Under the pieces are notes generated by a model. The model ran no database searches and was not told where the DNA came from. It saw only the letters and a list, made by a program, of their open reading frames with translations. Position numbers and translations under genes: made by a program. Below are positions 30,971-38,267 of a DNA stretch of 64,000 bases, piece by piece. Source of the DNA: Dermacoccus abyssi (GTDB taxonomy: Bacteria > Actinomycetota > Actinomycetes > Actinomycetales > Dermatophilaceae). Where the stretch lies: the NCBI RefSeq assembly GCF_034541975.1, contig NZ_JAVYJM010000001.1, one strand, 5' to 3'. Numbering within the stretch: the stretch's first letter is position 1; each line of letters opens with the position of its first letter.

Positions 30971-32953
30971 ATGACGCCTCTCGACAACGCTGGTGACGCC
31001 CGACGCGGCGGGCACCGTCTGCCCCGTCCGCGCCGCGCCGAAGCCGACGAGTCGACCCAGCGCACCACGTGGGGAGCAGCAGCGGATGGCGACGCCACGC
31101 GGGCGGCGCCGCCGCGCGATCGTGACGACGAGGCCACCCGCGTCAGTTCACGCCGCCCGGAGGGGAACGACCGGATGGTGGGGCGCTTCGAGCTCGCGGA
31201 GAAGATCGGTGAGGGCGGCATGGGCGTCGTGTACCGAGCGATCGACACCGCCGACCCGCGTCGTCGTGAGGTCGCCGTCAAGGTTCTTCGCCCGCACATC
31301 GCCTACGACCCCGATGCGCGCACGCGTCTCGCGCGCGAGGTCGACACGCTCGAGCGCGTCCACCACCCCAACGTCGCTGCCGTCATCACCGCCGATCCGC
31401 ACGGCGAGCGTCCCTACATCGCCACCGAGTACGTACCCGGTGACCCCCTCGACAAGGTGGTCGACGAGCGCGGTCCCCTGGGCGCGGAGGAGATGGCCGA
31501 CCTCGGGCGCAGCCTCGCCGACGCCATTCGCGCCATCCACGCCGCAGGTGTCGTCCACCGCGACCTCAAGCCGAGCAACGTGCTCATGGTGGGTCGACGC
31601 CCCGTGCTCATCGACTTCGGCATCGCGCACATCGCCGACGATGCGCGCCTCACCTCGACCGGCCTCGTCATGGGTACCCCCGGCTACCTCTCGCCGGAGC
31701 TCGTCGAGGGCGCCCCGGTCTCCACGTCCACGGACTGGTGGGGGTGGGCGGCAACGCTCGCCTTCGCCGCCCAGAGGGAGCCGCCCTTCGGGCGCGGGCC
31801 GATGCCGGCCGTCCTCGACCGCGTGACGCGGGGGCAGGCCAACCTCACCGGCGTCGACGCGCGTCTTAGGCCGCTGCTCGCGGCCGCACTCAGCCCCGTG
31901 CCGGGGGAGCGACCCTCGGCCGGCCAGGTCGTCGACCAGATGGAGCGCTACGCCCGCGGCGAACCGACGACCGTGGTTCCTGTGCGCGAGCCCGCAGCCC
32001 CGGCGCCCGCCGCCCCAGGCCCGGCCGCCACCTCCGTCATGCCGGTCGTCGACGCTACCCGTGTCGCTCCCGTGAGCGAGCGCTCCGTCGCATCGCGACC
32101 GCAGCAGTTGGCGTACGACGGCCCGACGCAGCGTTCGGGCGGGGCGCCCCAGGCGGCGCCTGCCTACGGCCAGTTCGGTCAGTCGCGTGGCGCGAACGGG
32201 CAGCCGCAACCGGCGCCGGCCGTGCCGCCGCAGCAGGGCCCGTACGGCGGCGCGCCGCAGAACGGTGCGCGCCCCTACCGCCCGGGTTCGGCGGTCAAGG
32301 CGCAGAGCCGCCCCGGCGAGCACGATCCGCGGATCAACCTGCCACACCGCTCGGGCACGCTGCAGGCGATGTTCTTGCTCTGGGTCGGCCTCACGGCGCT
32401 CGTGCCCGTCGTCGGACTCGTCCTGCTCATCGTGTGGAACGTCGCGGCGCGTTTCAGCGACTCGACGATCACGCAGACCGTCCTTCGCCGCTACGAGGCC
32501 GGGCGACGAAAGAGCGACGGCGCCGTCGCCGTGGCCAGTTCGCCCTGGCATCTGCTGCGCGCTCTCGTCTCGACGCTCGCGGCCCTCGTGCTCCCCGCAC
32601 TCGTCTTCGCGTGCGTCGGTTCGCTCGTGGCCATCGGCTGGGCCATGGTGCGCGGTGACGGCGTCGCACGGGCGTGGTGGGCACTGCCCATCGTCGCGGG
32701 GGCCGTGGCGGGTCAGTGGACGATGTGGCGCGGCGCCGGGTCCGTCGGCTATCGCCGGGGTTCACGTTCGGTCGTGCGGGCGCTCGTCCCGGAGTCGGCC
32801 GGCAGGATCGTGGCGCCCGCGCTCGCCGGTCTCGGCCTGTTCATGCTCGTCGGCTCGTTCATGCAAGGCGGCGACATCTCCTGGGTTCCGCTCACCGGCG
32901 GCATCACCGATCCGCTCGCGGAGTACCTGCCGGCGTCCGGCCTCGGCAACTGA
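30971..32953 (+). CDS. Ser/Thr protein kinase with polytopic C-terminal membrane domain
   Basis: 660 residues. After an Arg/Asp-rich tail (1-68) comes a Hanks-type kinase domain (about 72-335): Gly loop GEGGMGVVYRAID, Lys104 in VAVKVLRP, catalytic loop VVHRDLKPSN (Asp198) and DFG Asp215 in VLIDFGIAH. A long Pro/Gln/Ala-rich linker (345-450) leads to four or five membrane spans (about 458-650; LWVGLTALVPVVGLVLLIVWNVA, LVSTLAALVLPALVFACVGSLVAIGWAMV, MWRGAGS, GLGLFMLVGSFM). It has no PASTA repeats, so it is not PknB. Target proteins are unknown. Confidence 0.88.
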   Translation: MTPLDNAGDARRGGHRLPRPRRAEADESTQRTTWGAAADGDATRAAPPRDRDDEATRVSSRRPEGNDRMVGRFELAEKIGEGGMGVVYRAIDTADPRRREVAVKVLRPHIAYDPDARTRLAREVDTLERVHHPNVAAVITADPHGERPYIATEYVPGDPLDKVVDERGPLGAEEMADLGRSLADAIRAIHAAGVVHRDLKPSNVLMVGRRPVLIDFGIAHIADDARLTSTGLVMGTPGYLSPELVEGAPVSTSTDWWGWAATLAFAAQREPPFGRGPMPAVLDRVTRGQANLTGVDARLRPLLAAALSPVPGERPSAGQVVDQMERYARGEPTTVVPVREPAAPAPAAPGPAATSVMPVVDATRVAPVSERSVASRPQQLAYDGPTQRSGGAPQAAPAYGQFGQSRGANGQPQPAPAVPPQQGPYGGAPQNGARPYRPGSAVKAQSRPGEHDPRINLPHRSGTLQAMFLLWVGLTALVPVVGLVLLIVWNVAARFSDSTITQTVLRRYEAGRRKSDGAVAVASSPWHLLRALVSTLAALVLPALVFACVGSLVAIGWAMVRGDGVARAWWALPIVAGAVAGQWTMWRGAGSVGYRRGSRSVVRALVPESAGRIVAPALAGLGLFMLVGSFMQGGDISWVPLTGGITDPLAEYLPASGLGN

Positions 32954-33026
32954 TCCGTTGACGCTTCGGGCCCCGTTCCACAGCCCACCCACAGCGCGGG
33001 CCCACGGTCGGTCGAGGCCCACGAAC

Positions 33027-33032
33027 TATTCT
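33027..33032 (+). promoter_or_regulatory. -10 hexamer (TATTCT) of thrE
   Basis: Seven bases before the ATG at 33040. Confidence 0.5.
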
Positions 33033-33039
33033 TCGAGGC

Positions 33040-34593
33040 ATGGCGCAGTACGGACGGGATCAGTCGAGCACGGGGCCCAACCCCTCGAGGGACTCGTCCA
33101 GCACGCCGACCCCGGGGTTGCCGCCACGGATGCGCTTCCTGCGCAGCGAGCCGGTCACCGAGCCGCTGCCCATCGCCGACGCGCTCAAGCGCACGCCCTA
33201 TCGCGACCCGAACGTCATGGGCGGGCCGGACGACGACACCGAGCAGCAGAAGGCGCTCGACATCGCCGCCCGTGTGGGCGAGTTGCTCCTCCGCTGTGGC
33301 GCGAGTACGCGTGACGTCGAGGCGAGTGTCGTCGCCGTCGCGGCATCCGCGGGTCTGCGCCGCCTCGAGGTCGACATCACGAACCAGTCCTTGTTGTTGC
33401 AGAGCCCGTCGACGAACGGCCGTCAGCCCCTCACGATGTTGCGTGTCGTGCGCTCCTCGACGCGCGACTTCTCTCGGCTCATGGCCGTGCACCAGTTCGT
33501 CGAGTCGCTCGTGTCCGGTGGCCTGGATCTCGACGAGGCGACGAAGAAGCTGAAGCGCATCCAGAGGATGCCGCGCCTCTACCCGCGGTGGCTCGTCTCG
33601 GTTGCCTTCGGTGGTCTCGCGGCATCCGTCGCGACGATCCTCGGCGGCGGCTGGATGGCCGTCGCCGTCGCGTTCGTCTCCGCCGTGCTCGTCGACCGAG
33701 TGGGCCGACGCCTGAGCAACGCCGGTGTCCCCGCCTTCTACGGCGCCGCCGCCGGCGGTCTCATCTCGACGGCCCTCGCGTGGTTCGCCTACATGTCGCA
33801 CCAAAGCCGCGTCGTGGGGGAGTTCGTTGCCCAGAACCTGCCCGGCACGATGTCGACGGCCGACTTCGCCTATGCCATCTCGGGCGGCATCGTCGCGCTC
33901 CTGCCCGGTCGTCAGATGGCCTCCGCGGTCGAGGACGCCGTCACCGGCTACCCCGTCACGGCGTCGGGTCGTGTTCTCACTGTCATCCTCGACTGCGCGG
34001 GAATCACCGTCGGCGTCGGTGCGGGACTGGCGCTGACGCTGAACCTCGACCGGGCGCTCGACCTCAGCCTCCAATCGCCCGGCTCCCTGCGCTTCGACAT
34101 GCCGCCCACGGCCCTGCTCCTGCAGGTGGCGTGCGGTGCCATCGGTGCGGCGTGTGCCGCCGTCACGATGCGCTCCCGCGTGCGGATGCTCCTGCCGACA
34201 GCTGCGGCGGGAGCCCTCGGCGTCGTCGGGGTTGCGCTGTTGACGCGTTATGTCGGGATCGGGGCGACGACAGCCACGGCGGTCGCTGCCGTCAGCGTCG
34301 GGTTCTCGGCGCGGCTCGTGGCGCTGCGCCTCGGTGCGCCCGCCCTCGTCATCGTCATGCCGGCGGTCTCGCCGCTGCTGCCGGGCCTGCGGATCTTCCG
34401 GGGCATGTACGAGTCGGTCTCCGGGTCGGTCATCGGCGCCACCAAGGTGGCCCAGTCCGGCGTGGGTGTGACGACGATGCTCGGCGCCGTCGGAGTGGCC
34501 CTCGCGATCAGCACCGGACTGGTGCTCGGCGACGTGCTCTCGGCCCCGCTCGACAAGCCGCTGGTACGCCGTCGACGAGCCCGCCGGCGCTGA
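33040..34593 (+). CDS. thrE: Threonine/serine exporter, ThrE family
   Basis: 517 residues. The N-terminal cytosolic domain (about 70-190) has the ThrE signature GELLLRCGASTRDVEASVVAVAAS, followed by about ten membrane spans. Both halves of the transporter (ThrE and ThrE2-type repeats) are fused in one chain, as in Corynebacterium glutamicum ThrE (489 residues), which exports threonine and serine using the proton gradient. MLPGLRIFRGMYE-like LLPGLRIFRGMYE near residue 455 matches the ThrE_2 domain. The 70-residue polar head is not conserved. Confidence 0.87.
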   Translation: MAQYGRDQSSTGPNPSRDSSSTPTPGLPPRMRFLRSEPVTEPLPIADALKRTPYRDPNVMGGPDDDTEQQKALDIAARVGELLLRCGASTRDVEASVVAVAASAGLRRLEVDITNQSLLLQSPSTNGRQPLTMLRVVRSSTRDFSRLMAVHQFVESLVSGGLDLDEATKKLKRIQRMPRLYPRWLVSVAFGGLAASVATILGGGWMAVAVAFVSAVLVDRVGRRLSNAGVPAFYGAAAGGLISTALAWFAYMSHQSRVVGEFVAQNLPGTMSTADFAYAISGGIVALLPGRQMASAVEDAVTGYPVTASGRVLTVILDCAGITVGVGAGLALTLNLDRALDLSLQSPGSLRFDMPPTALLLQVACGAIGAACAAVTMRSRVRMLLPTAAAGALGVVGVALLTRYVGIGATTATAVAAVSVGFSARLVALRLGAPALVIVMPAVSPLLPGLRIFRGMYESVSGSVIGATKVAQSGVGVTTMLGAVGVALAISTGLVLGDVLSAPLDKPLVRRRRARRR

Positions 34594-34609
34594 CATCACG
34601 CCGATTTTG

Positions 34610-34625
34610 TGTGATCTGCATCACA
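34610..34625 (+). promoter_or_regulatory. CRP/GlxR-type operator upstream of rpfA
   Basis: TGTGA-TCTGCA-TCACA, perfect in both arms. rpf genes are known Crp targets in Streptomyces and mycobacteria, which supports a real site. Confidence 0.75.
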
Positions 34626-34796
34626 TTTCAGGCCCGAAAGGCCTGATCTGTCACGAAGTTACCGCGACCTGATTGTTACGTAGGTCTCTCGTCCCGTAAC
34701 GTTCCCTTCGCTGTGCACGATGTATTTCTCGTGTCGTCACGGCGACATGAGAACTCAACACAACCACTTATTCAGTGGGCGGTGCACACGCCAAAC

Positions 34797-34965
34797 CTCG
34801 TCTGGCACCGCCGTTTCACCCGCAGATCGCGGGCTGAAGACGAGGGTGGGGGACCCACTTCCGACGCTCGCCGCACGGTGAGCGTCTCGGGGTGAAGCCG
34901 GTCCTCGCCGGCCGGGCACCTGACTGCCCGAACCCGACAGCTCACCTCACAGGCGTACGTCAGGA
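34797..34965 (+). ncRNA. c-di-AMP riboswitch (ydaO-yuaA motif) controlling rpfA
   Basis: Conserved ydaO core elements occur in the right order: GGGGGACCCA at 34847-34857, GGGGTGAAGCC at 34889-34899 and, near the 3' end, CCGAACCCGACAGCTCACCT then CAGGCG at 34928-34955. Stems between them are GC-rich and variable, as in the family. Actinobacterial rpf genes commonly carry this switch; c-di-AMP binding reduces expression. Boundaries are approximate because the outer P1 helix was not resolved by eye. Confidence 0.85.
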
Positions 34966-34978
34966 AAGGACACTCTCC

Positions 34979-35710
34979 ATGGGTTACACCCCCAAGCACG
35001 TCGCTGCTTCCGAAAGCACCACCGGCCGCAAGGTCGCCGGCATGGCTCTCGCCGGTGCCGCCACCGTCGGTGCCGGTCTCACCCAGGCCTCCTCGGCCTC
35101 CGCCGCCTCGGTCTGGGACCGCGTCGCTCACTGTGAGTCGACGGGCAACTGGCACATCAACACGGGTAACGGCTTCTACGGCGGCCTCCAGTTCACGCAG
35201 CAGACGTGGCGTGGCTTCGGCGGCGGTCAGTACGCCTCGTCCGCTCACCTCGCCACCCGCGAGCAGCAGATTGCGATCGCTCAGAAGGTTCTGCGCGTGC
35301 AGGGCCCGGGCGCATGGCCGGTCTGCTCCGTCCGCGCCGGCCTGACCAAGGCCAACGGCGGCGCTGCTGCCGCTCCGGCCGCCACGCAGGTTTCGCGCTC
35401 CACCGCGCGTCAGGCCGTCAAGTACTCGGCGCCGGCCGCGTCGCAGGGTGGCAAGCTCGCCGTCGACGGTGTTCTCGGCCCGCGCACGGCCCGTGAGCTC
35501 CAGGCCTGGGTCGGCACGTTCCGCGACGGTGTCGTCGGCGTCCAGACGAAGAAGGCCCTGCAGCGCAAGGTCGGCGTGTACGCCGACGGCATTGTCGGCC
35601 CGCGCACCGTTGCTGCGCTCCAGACGAAGGTCGGCATCTCGCGCGACGGCGCCAGCTACCTCAACGCCCGCACGGTTCGCGCTCTGCAGGCTTACCTGAA
35701 CAACCACTGA
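34979..35710 (+). CDS. rpfA: Resuscitation-promoting factor with peptidoglycan-binding repeats
   Basis: 243 residues, secreted. Signal peptide 1-42 ends at SSASA. The Rpf transglycosylase domain (44-118: VWDRVAHCESTGNWHINTG, FYGGLQFTQQTW) contains the catalytic Glu53 and cysteines 52 and 116 that form the known disulfide. A short Ala-rich linker precedes a C-terminal region of three peptidoglycan_binding_1-like half repeats (DGVLGPRTARELQ, DGVVGVQTKKALQ, DGIVGPRTVAALQ). It cleaves peptidoglycan and helps dormant or spore-like cells resume growth. The ATG start lies after AGGAAAGGA in the riboswitch tail. Expression is predicted to depend on CRP and c-di-AMP. Confidence 0.93.
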   Translation: MGYTPKHVAASESTTGRKVAGMALAGAATVGAGLTQASSASAASVWDRVAHCESTGNWHINTGNGFYGGLQFTQQTWRGFGGGQYASSAHLATREQQIAIAQKVLRVQGPGAWPVCSVRAGLTKANGGAAAAPAATQVSRSTARQAVKYSAPAASQGGKLAVDGVLGPRTARELQAWVGTFRDGVVGVQTKKALQRKVGVYADGIVGPRTVAALQTKVGISRDGASYLNARTVRALQAYLNNH

Positions 35711-35727
35711 TCGGTTGATCCAGGGCT

Positions 35728-35763
35728 GACGGGCCCCGCCGCTTTCGAGCGGCGGGGCCTGTC
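35728..35763 (+). terminator. Terminator hairpin after rpfA
   Basis: GGCCCCGCCGCT-TTCG-AGCGGCGGGGCC, extendable by a G-T pair and three further pairs, 18 bases after the stop. Confidence 0.85.
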
Positions 35764-35914
35764 GGCGTTTCCTGATGCAGATCTGTCGATCTGGCCGCGA
35801 TGTTTCGTCACCGGGACCACCGAATTGCACTGGAGAGCGGGCCTGGTCGTGGCCTGGCGGGCAGGCCCCGTGCAGGTTCGGTAGGATCGCGTGGTCGCCC
35901 GGCACGGGCGGCGT

Positions 35915-35987
35915 GCTGGAGTGGCGCAATTGGTAGCGCACCTGTCTTGTAAACAGGTGGTTGTGGGTTCGAGTCCCATCTCCAGCT
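35915..35987 (+). tRNA. tRNA-Thr (anticodon TGT)
   Basis: 73 bases forming a complete cloverleaf: acceptor GCTGGAG/CTCCAGC, D stem GCGC/GCGC with loop AATTGGTA, anticodon stem CCTGT/ACAGG around loop CTTGTAA (anticodon TGT, reads ACA and probably ACG), T arm GTGGG-TTCGAGT-CCCAT, discriminator T. The 3' CCA is not encoded. It is a single gene with no neighbouring tRNA or integrase. Confidence 0.93.
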
Positions 35988-36102
35988 CTGTGAATTCCGC
36001 TCGCAGTGTGCCCATCGGTGTGCCCATGTCCGCGAGATCCTCCGGGTGACGCGTGCCTTCTGGTGAGCTGGGGGCGTCAAGGCACGGTTCAGACTCGTTT
36101 CC

Positions 36103-36108
36103 TACGAT
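36103..36108 (+). promoter_or_regulatory. -10 hexamer (TACGAT) of the small membrane protein gene
   Basis: Six bases before the ATG at 36115. Confidence 0.45.
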
Positions 36109-36114
36109 GTCGTC

Positions 36115-36429
36115 ATGAACCTCAAGCCCGCAGCAGACGTCCAGACCGCACCCCTCGCAGCGCTCGGCCTCCTCGGGGGCTACGTCACCGCCCGCGAGAC
36201 GCAGATCCGCCCGCTCGGTGGCGTGGTCCTCGCCCTCGCCGGTGCTTACGCCGGACGCACCTGGGTCGCCAAGGCCGGTGCCGCCAAGGCCGCCGCCCTC
36301 GGCGCCGTGTACCTCGGCGGTTTCGGTGCGTCCCACCCCCTCGCCAAGAAGGTTGGCGCCTGGCCGTCCGTCCTCGGTGTTGCGGCGGCCTCCGCCGCTG
36401 CGTCGTACGCCCTCGTCGACCGCAGCTGA
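36115..36429 (+). CDS. Small hydrophobic protein of unknown function
   Basis: 104 residues, Ala/Gly/Val-rich, with three or four short hydrophobic segments (APLAALGLLGGYVTA; GGVVLALAGAYAGRTWVA; AAALGAVYLGGFGA; VLGVAAASAAASYALV). No recognised domain or motif. The leaderless-type -10, coding-like codon use and a terminator immediately downstream support a real gene. It stands alone between tRNA-Thr and the PAP2 gene. Confidence 0.65.
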   Translation: MNLKPAADVQTAPLAALGLLGGYVTARETQIRPLGGVVLALAGAYAGRTWVAKAGAAKAAALGAVYLGGFGASHPLAKKVGAWPSVLGVAAASAAASYALVDRS

Positions 36430-36444
36430 TACCCGTGCGAACGC

Positions 36445-36480
36445 GCCGCCCGCACCGTCTGTTGACGCGATGCGGGCGGC
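36445..36480 (+). terminator. Terminator hairpin after the small membrane protein gene
   Basis: GCCGCCCGCA / TGCGGGCGGC, 10-bp stem with a 16-base loop, 15 bases after the stop. Confidence 0.65.
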
Positions 36481-36541
36481 TCGTCGTGACCCTGCCCGAT
36501 AGACTCGGGCGATCCGTTCTCCGGCACGAGGAGGTGCCCAC

Positions 36542-37483
36542 GTGAGTGCCGAGCGCCCCTCGTCGGAGGCATCCGCCTCCCCCCGCGAGCGCATCGGGGC
36601 CTCGGACGACGAACTGCTCGGCGAGGACGCCGCCGCACCGCCACGCTGGGTGCGCAACCTCGCGAAGCCCGTCGGCGGGCGTCCTGCGCTGCTGCTCGAG
36701 CTGTTCATCTTCTGGATGTTCTTCCAGTACTTCAGCTACGCGCAGGAGCACATCCGCGGAGGCCCGATCGAGTCCGTGCGCCACGCGCACGAACTGTTCG
36801 ATCTGGAGAAGACGCTCCACATCGACGTCGAACTCTGGCTAAACGCCGGCCTCGCCGCCGTGCCGCCCCTCGCCATCGCCGCGGGCTACTACTACGGCAT
36901 GGTGCTCGCCACCGTGCCCATCACCCTGGCGCTCGTCTGGTGGTTCAACCCCCAGGGCTTCCGGAGGCTACGCAGACTTCTCATCGCGACGACGCTGCCC
37001 AGCCTGCTCGTCTTCTGGCTCCTGCCCATGGCGCCGCCGCGATTCGCGGTGCCCGGCGTCGTCGACATCAACGCCGTCTACAACATCCTCGGGGGCGCGC
37101 TCGCGCGCGACCCGTCACGCTCGGCCAACCTCTACGCCGCCATGCCCAGCCTGCACTGCGCGTGGTCGACCTGGGTGGCCTACGCGCTGTGGGAGACGTG
37201 GCGTCACACCCGTCCGACGTGGGCGCGCCTCGCGTGGCTGTTCCCCGCCATGACCTACTGGAACGTCATGGCCACGGGCAACCACTTCGTGCTCGACATC
37301 GTCGGCGGCGTCGCGCTGTTCCTCATCGCCCTCGTCATCGTCCGTGTGGTCAAGGGCGCCGAGGAGCGGATCTGGCGCGACGACGCCGACAGTCGGGTTG
37401 GTGTCGTTGCGCCAGCAGTCACAGCTGACGCCGGCGGCGTCGCTACTTCGGCGGCATCCGCAGAGCCCCGTCGAGGCGGATGA
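36542..37483 (+). CDS. PAP2-superfamily (AUR1-like) membrane phosphatase/transferase
   Basis: 313 residues, about six membrane spans. The PAP2 catalytic motifs are present as AMPSLHCAWSTWVAYAL (motif 2, His) and MATGNHFVLDIVGGVAL (motif 3, His and Asp). The N-terminal EKTLHIDVELWLNAG and LPMAPPRF blocks match the AUR1/inositol-phosphoryl transferase branch, which moves phosphoinositol or phosphosugar groups between lipids. Actinobacterial members are mostly uncharacterised; phosphoinositide or lipoglycan remodelling is plausible. The GTG start has GAGGAGG about nine bases before it. Its last 41 bases overlap the convergent SDR gene. Confidence 0.82.
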   Translation: MSAERPSSEASASPRERIGASDDELLGEDAAAPPRWVRNLAKPVGGRPALLLELFIFWMFFQYFSYAQEHIRGGPIESVRHAHELFDLEKTLHIDVELWLNAGLAAVPPLAIAAGYYYGMVLATVPITLALVWWFNPQGFRRLRRLLIATTLPSLLVFWLLPMAPPRFAVPGVVDINAVYNILGGALARDPSRSANLYAAMPSLHCAWSTWVAYALWETWRHTRPTWARLAWLFPAMTYWNVMATGNHFVLDIVGGVALFLIALVIVRVVKGAEERIWRDDADSRVGVVAPAVTADAGGVATSAASAEPRRGG

Positions 37484-38207
37484 CCTCGCCGTTGAGCAGT
37501 CCGTTATCGACGATGTGGGCCACGAGCGAGGCGTACTCGTCCGGGCGACCCAGACGCGACGGGTGCGGCACGGCCTGACCGAGCACCTCACGTGCAGCCT
37601 CCGGGAGTCCGGCGAGCATCGGCGTCTCCATCGTGCCGGGAGCGATCGTCATGACGCGCACGCCGAGATCGGCGAGGTCGCGCGCTGCAGGCAGCGTGAG
37701 GCCGACGACGCCGCCCTTGCTCGAGGCGTAGGCGGCCTGGCCGATCTGCCCGTCGTAGGCGGCCGCGCTGGCCGTCATGACGACGACGCCGCGGTCGCCG
37801 TCGACCGGCTCGTTCGTCGCCATCGCCTCGGCGGAGAGGCGAAGCACGTTGAACGTGCCGACGAGGTTGATGTCGATGACCGTCTTGTACTGCTCGAGTG
37901 CGTGCACACCCTTGCGGCCGAGGATGCGGCCCGGCGTGGCCACGCCGGCGCAGGACACGGTGATGCGGAGTTCCCCGAGCTCCGTGGCTGCGGTGACGGC
38001 GGCCTGTACCTGGGCCTCGTCGCGTACGTCGGCGGCGACGAAGCGGGCGCGCTCGCCCAATTCTGCGGCGAGTGCTTCGCCCTTCGACGAGGGCAGGTCG
38101 ACGATGACGACGCCCGCTCCGGCGTCGTGCAGGCGGCGGGCGGTGGCCTCCCCGAGGCCCGAGCCGCCACCGGTGACGAGGGCGACGGTGTTCTGCGTGA
38201 TGTTCAT
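37443..38207 (-). CDS. Short-chain dehydrogenase/reductase (3-hydroxyacyl-CoA dehydrogenase-like)
   Basis: 254 residues, classical SDR. The NAD-binding motif is TGGGSGLGEATA, with an Asp after strand 2 (VIVDLPSSKGE), indicating NAD rather than NADP. The catalytic tetrad is recognisable: Ser in TASAAAYDG and YASSKGG (Tyr and Lys). The sequence GLPEAAREVLGQAVPHPSRLGRPDEYASLV is characteristic of type-II 3-hydroxyacyl-CoA dehydrogenases. Substrate is inferred from resemblance. The start is supported by TAGGGT seven bases upstream. Confidence 0.87.
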   Translation of the reverse strand: MNITQNTVALVTGGGSGLGEATARRLHDAGAGVVIVDLPSSKGEALAAELGERARFVAADVRDEAQVQAAVTAATELGELRITVSCAGVATPGRILGRKGVHALEQYKTVIDINLVGTFNVLRLSAEAMATNEPVDGDRGVVVMTASAAAYDGQIGQAAYASSKGGVVGLTLPAARDLADLGVRVMTIAPGTMETPMLAGLPEAAREVLGQAVPHPSRLGRPDEYASLVAHIVDNGLLNGEVIRLDGALRMPPK

Positions 38208-38214
38208 GCCTCGA

Positions 38215-38220
38215 ACCCTA
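38215..38220 (-). promoter_or_regulatory. -10 hexamer (TAGGGT) of the SDR gene
   Basis: Seven bases before the ATG at 38207, in the 60-base gap after modC. Confidence 0.45.
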
Positions 38221-38267
38221 TCGACTGGCGAAGCGGCTTTGTGGGCTGCGTCACGCCCGCCCGAACC

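Larger units (their letters stand above)
34594..34978. other. 385-base regulatory region upstream of rpfA
   Basis: Non-coding. In order it carries a CRP/GlxR palindrome (34610-34625), a short hairpin CAGGCC-cgaaa-GGCCTG (34629-34645) that may end thrE transcription, GTTAC/GTAAC repeats (34658, 34675, 34696) resembling MtrA boxes, and a ydaO-type riboswitch (about 34797-34965). Confidence 0.6.

Noticed and set aside
30971..32953. Calling the kinase PknB
   Set aside because: There are no PASTA repeats and no neighbouring rodA/pbp/ppp genes; the C-terminus is multi-span.
32749..34599. 616-codon minus-strand open frame opposite thrE
   Set aside because: Mirror-frame artefact; no domain seen, while ThrE on the other strand is full length.
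35692..36708. Long minus-strand frames across tRNA-Thr encoding GLEPTTTCLQD or WDSNPQPPVYKTGALPIAP
   Set aside because: These peptides are the antisense translation of the tRNA, a frequent false gene call; the frames also run antisense to two supported genes.
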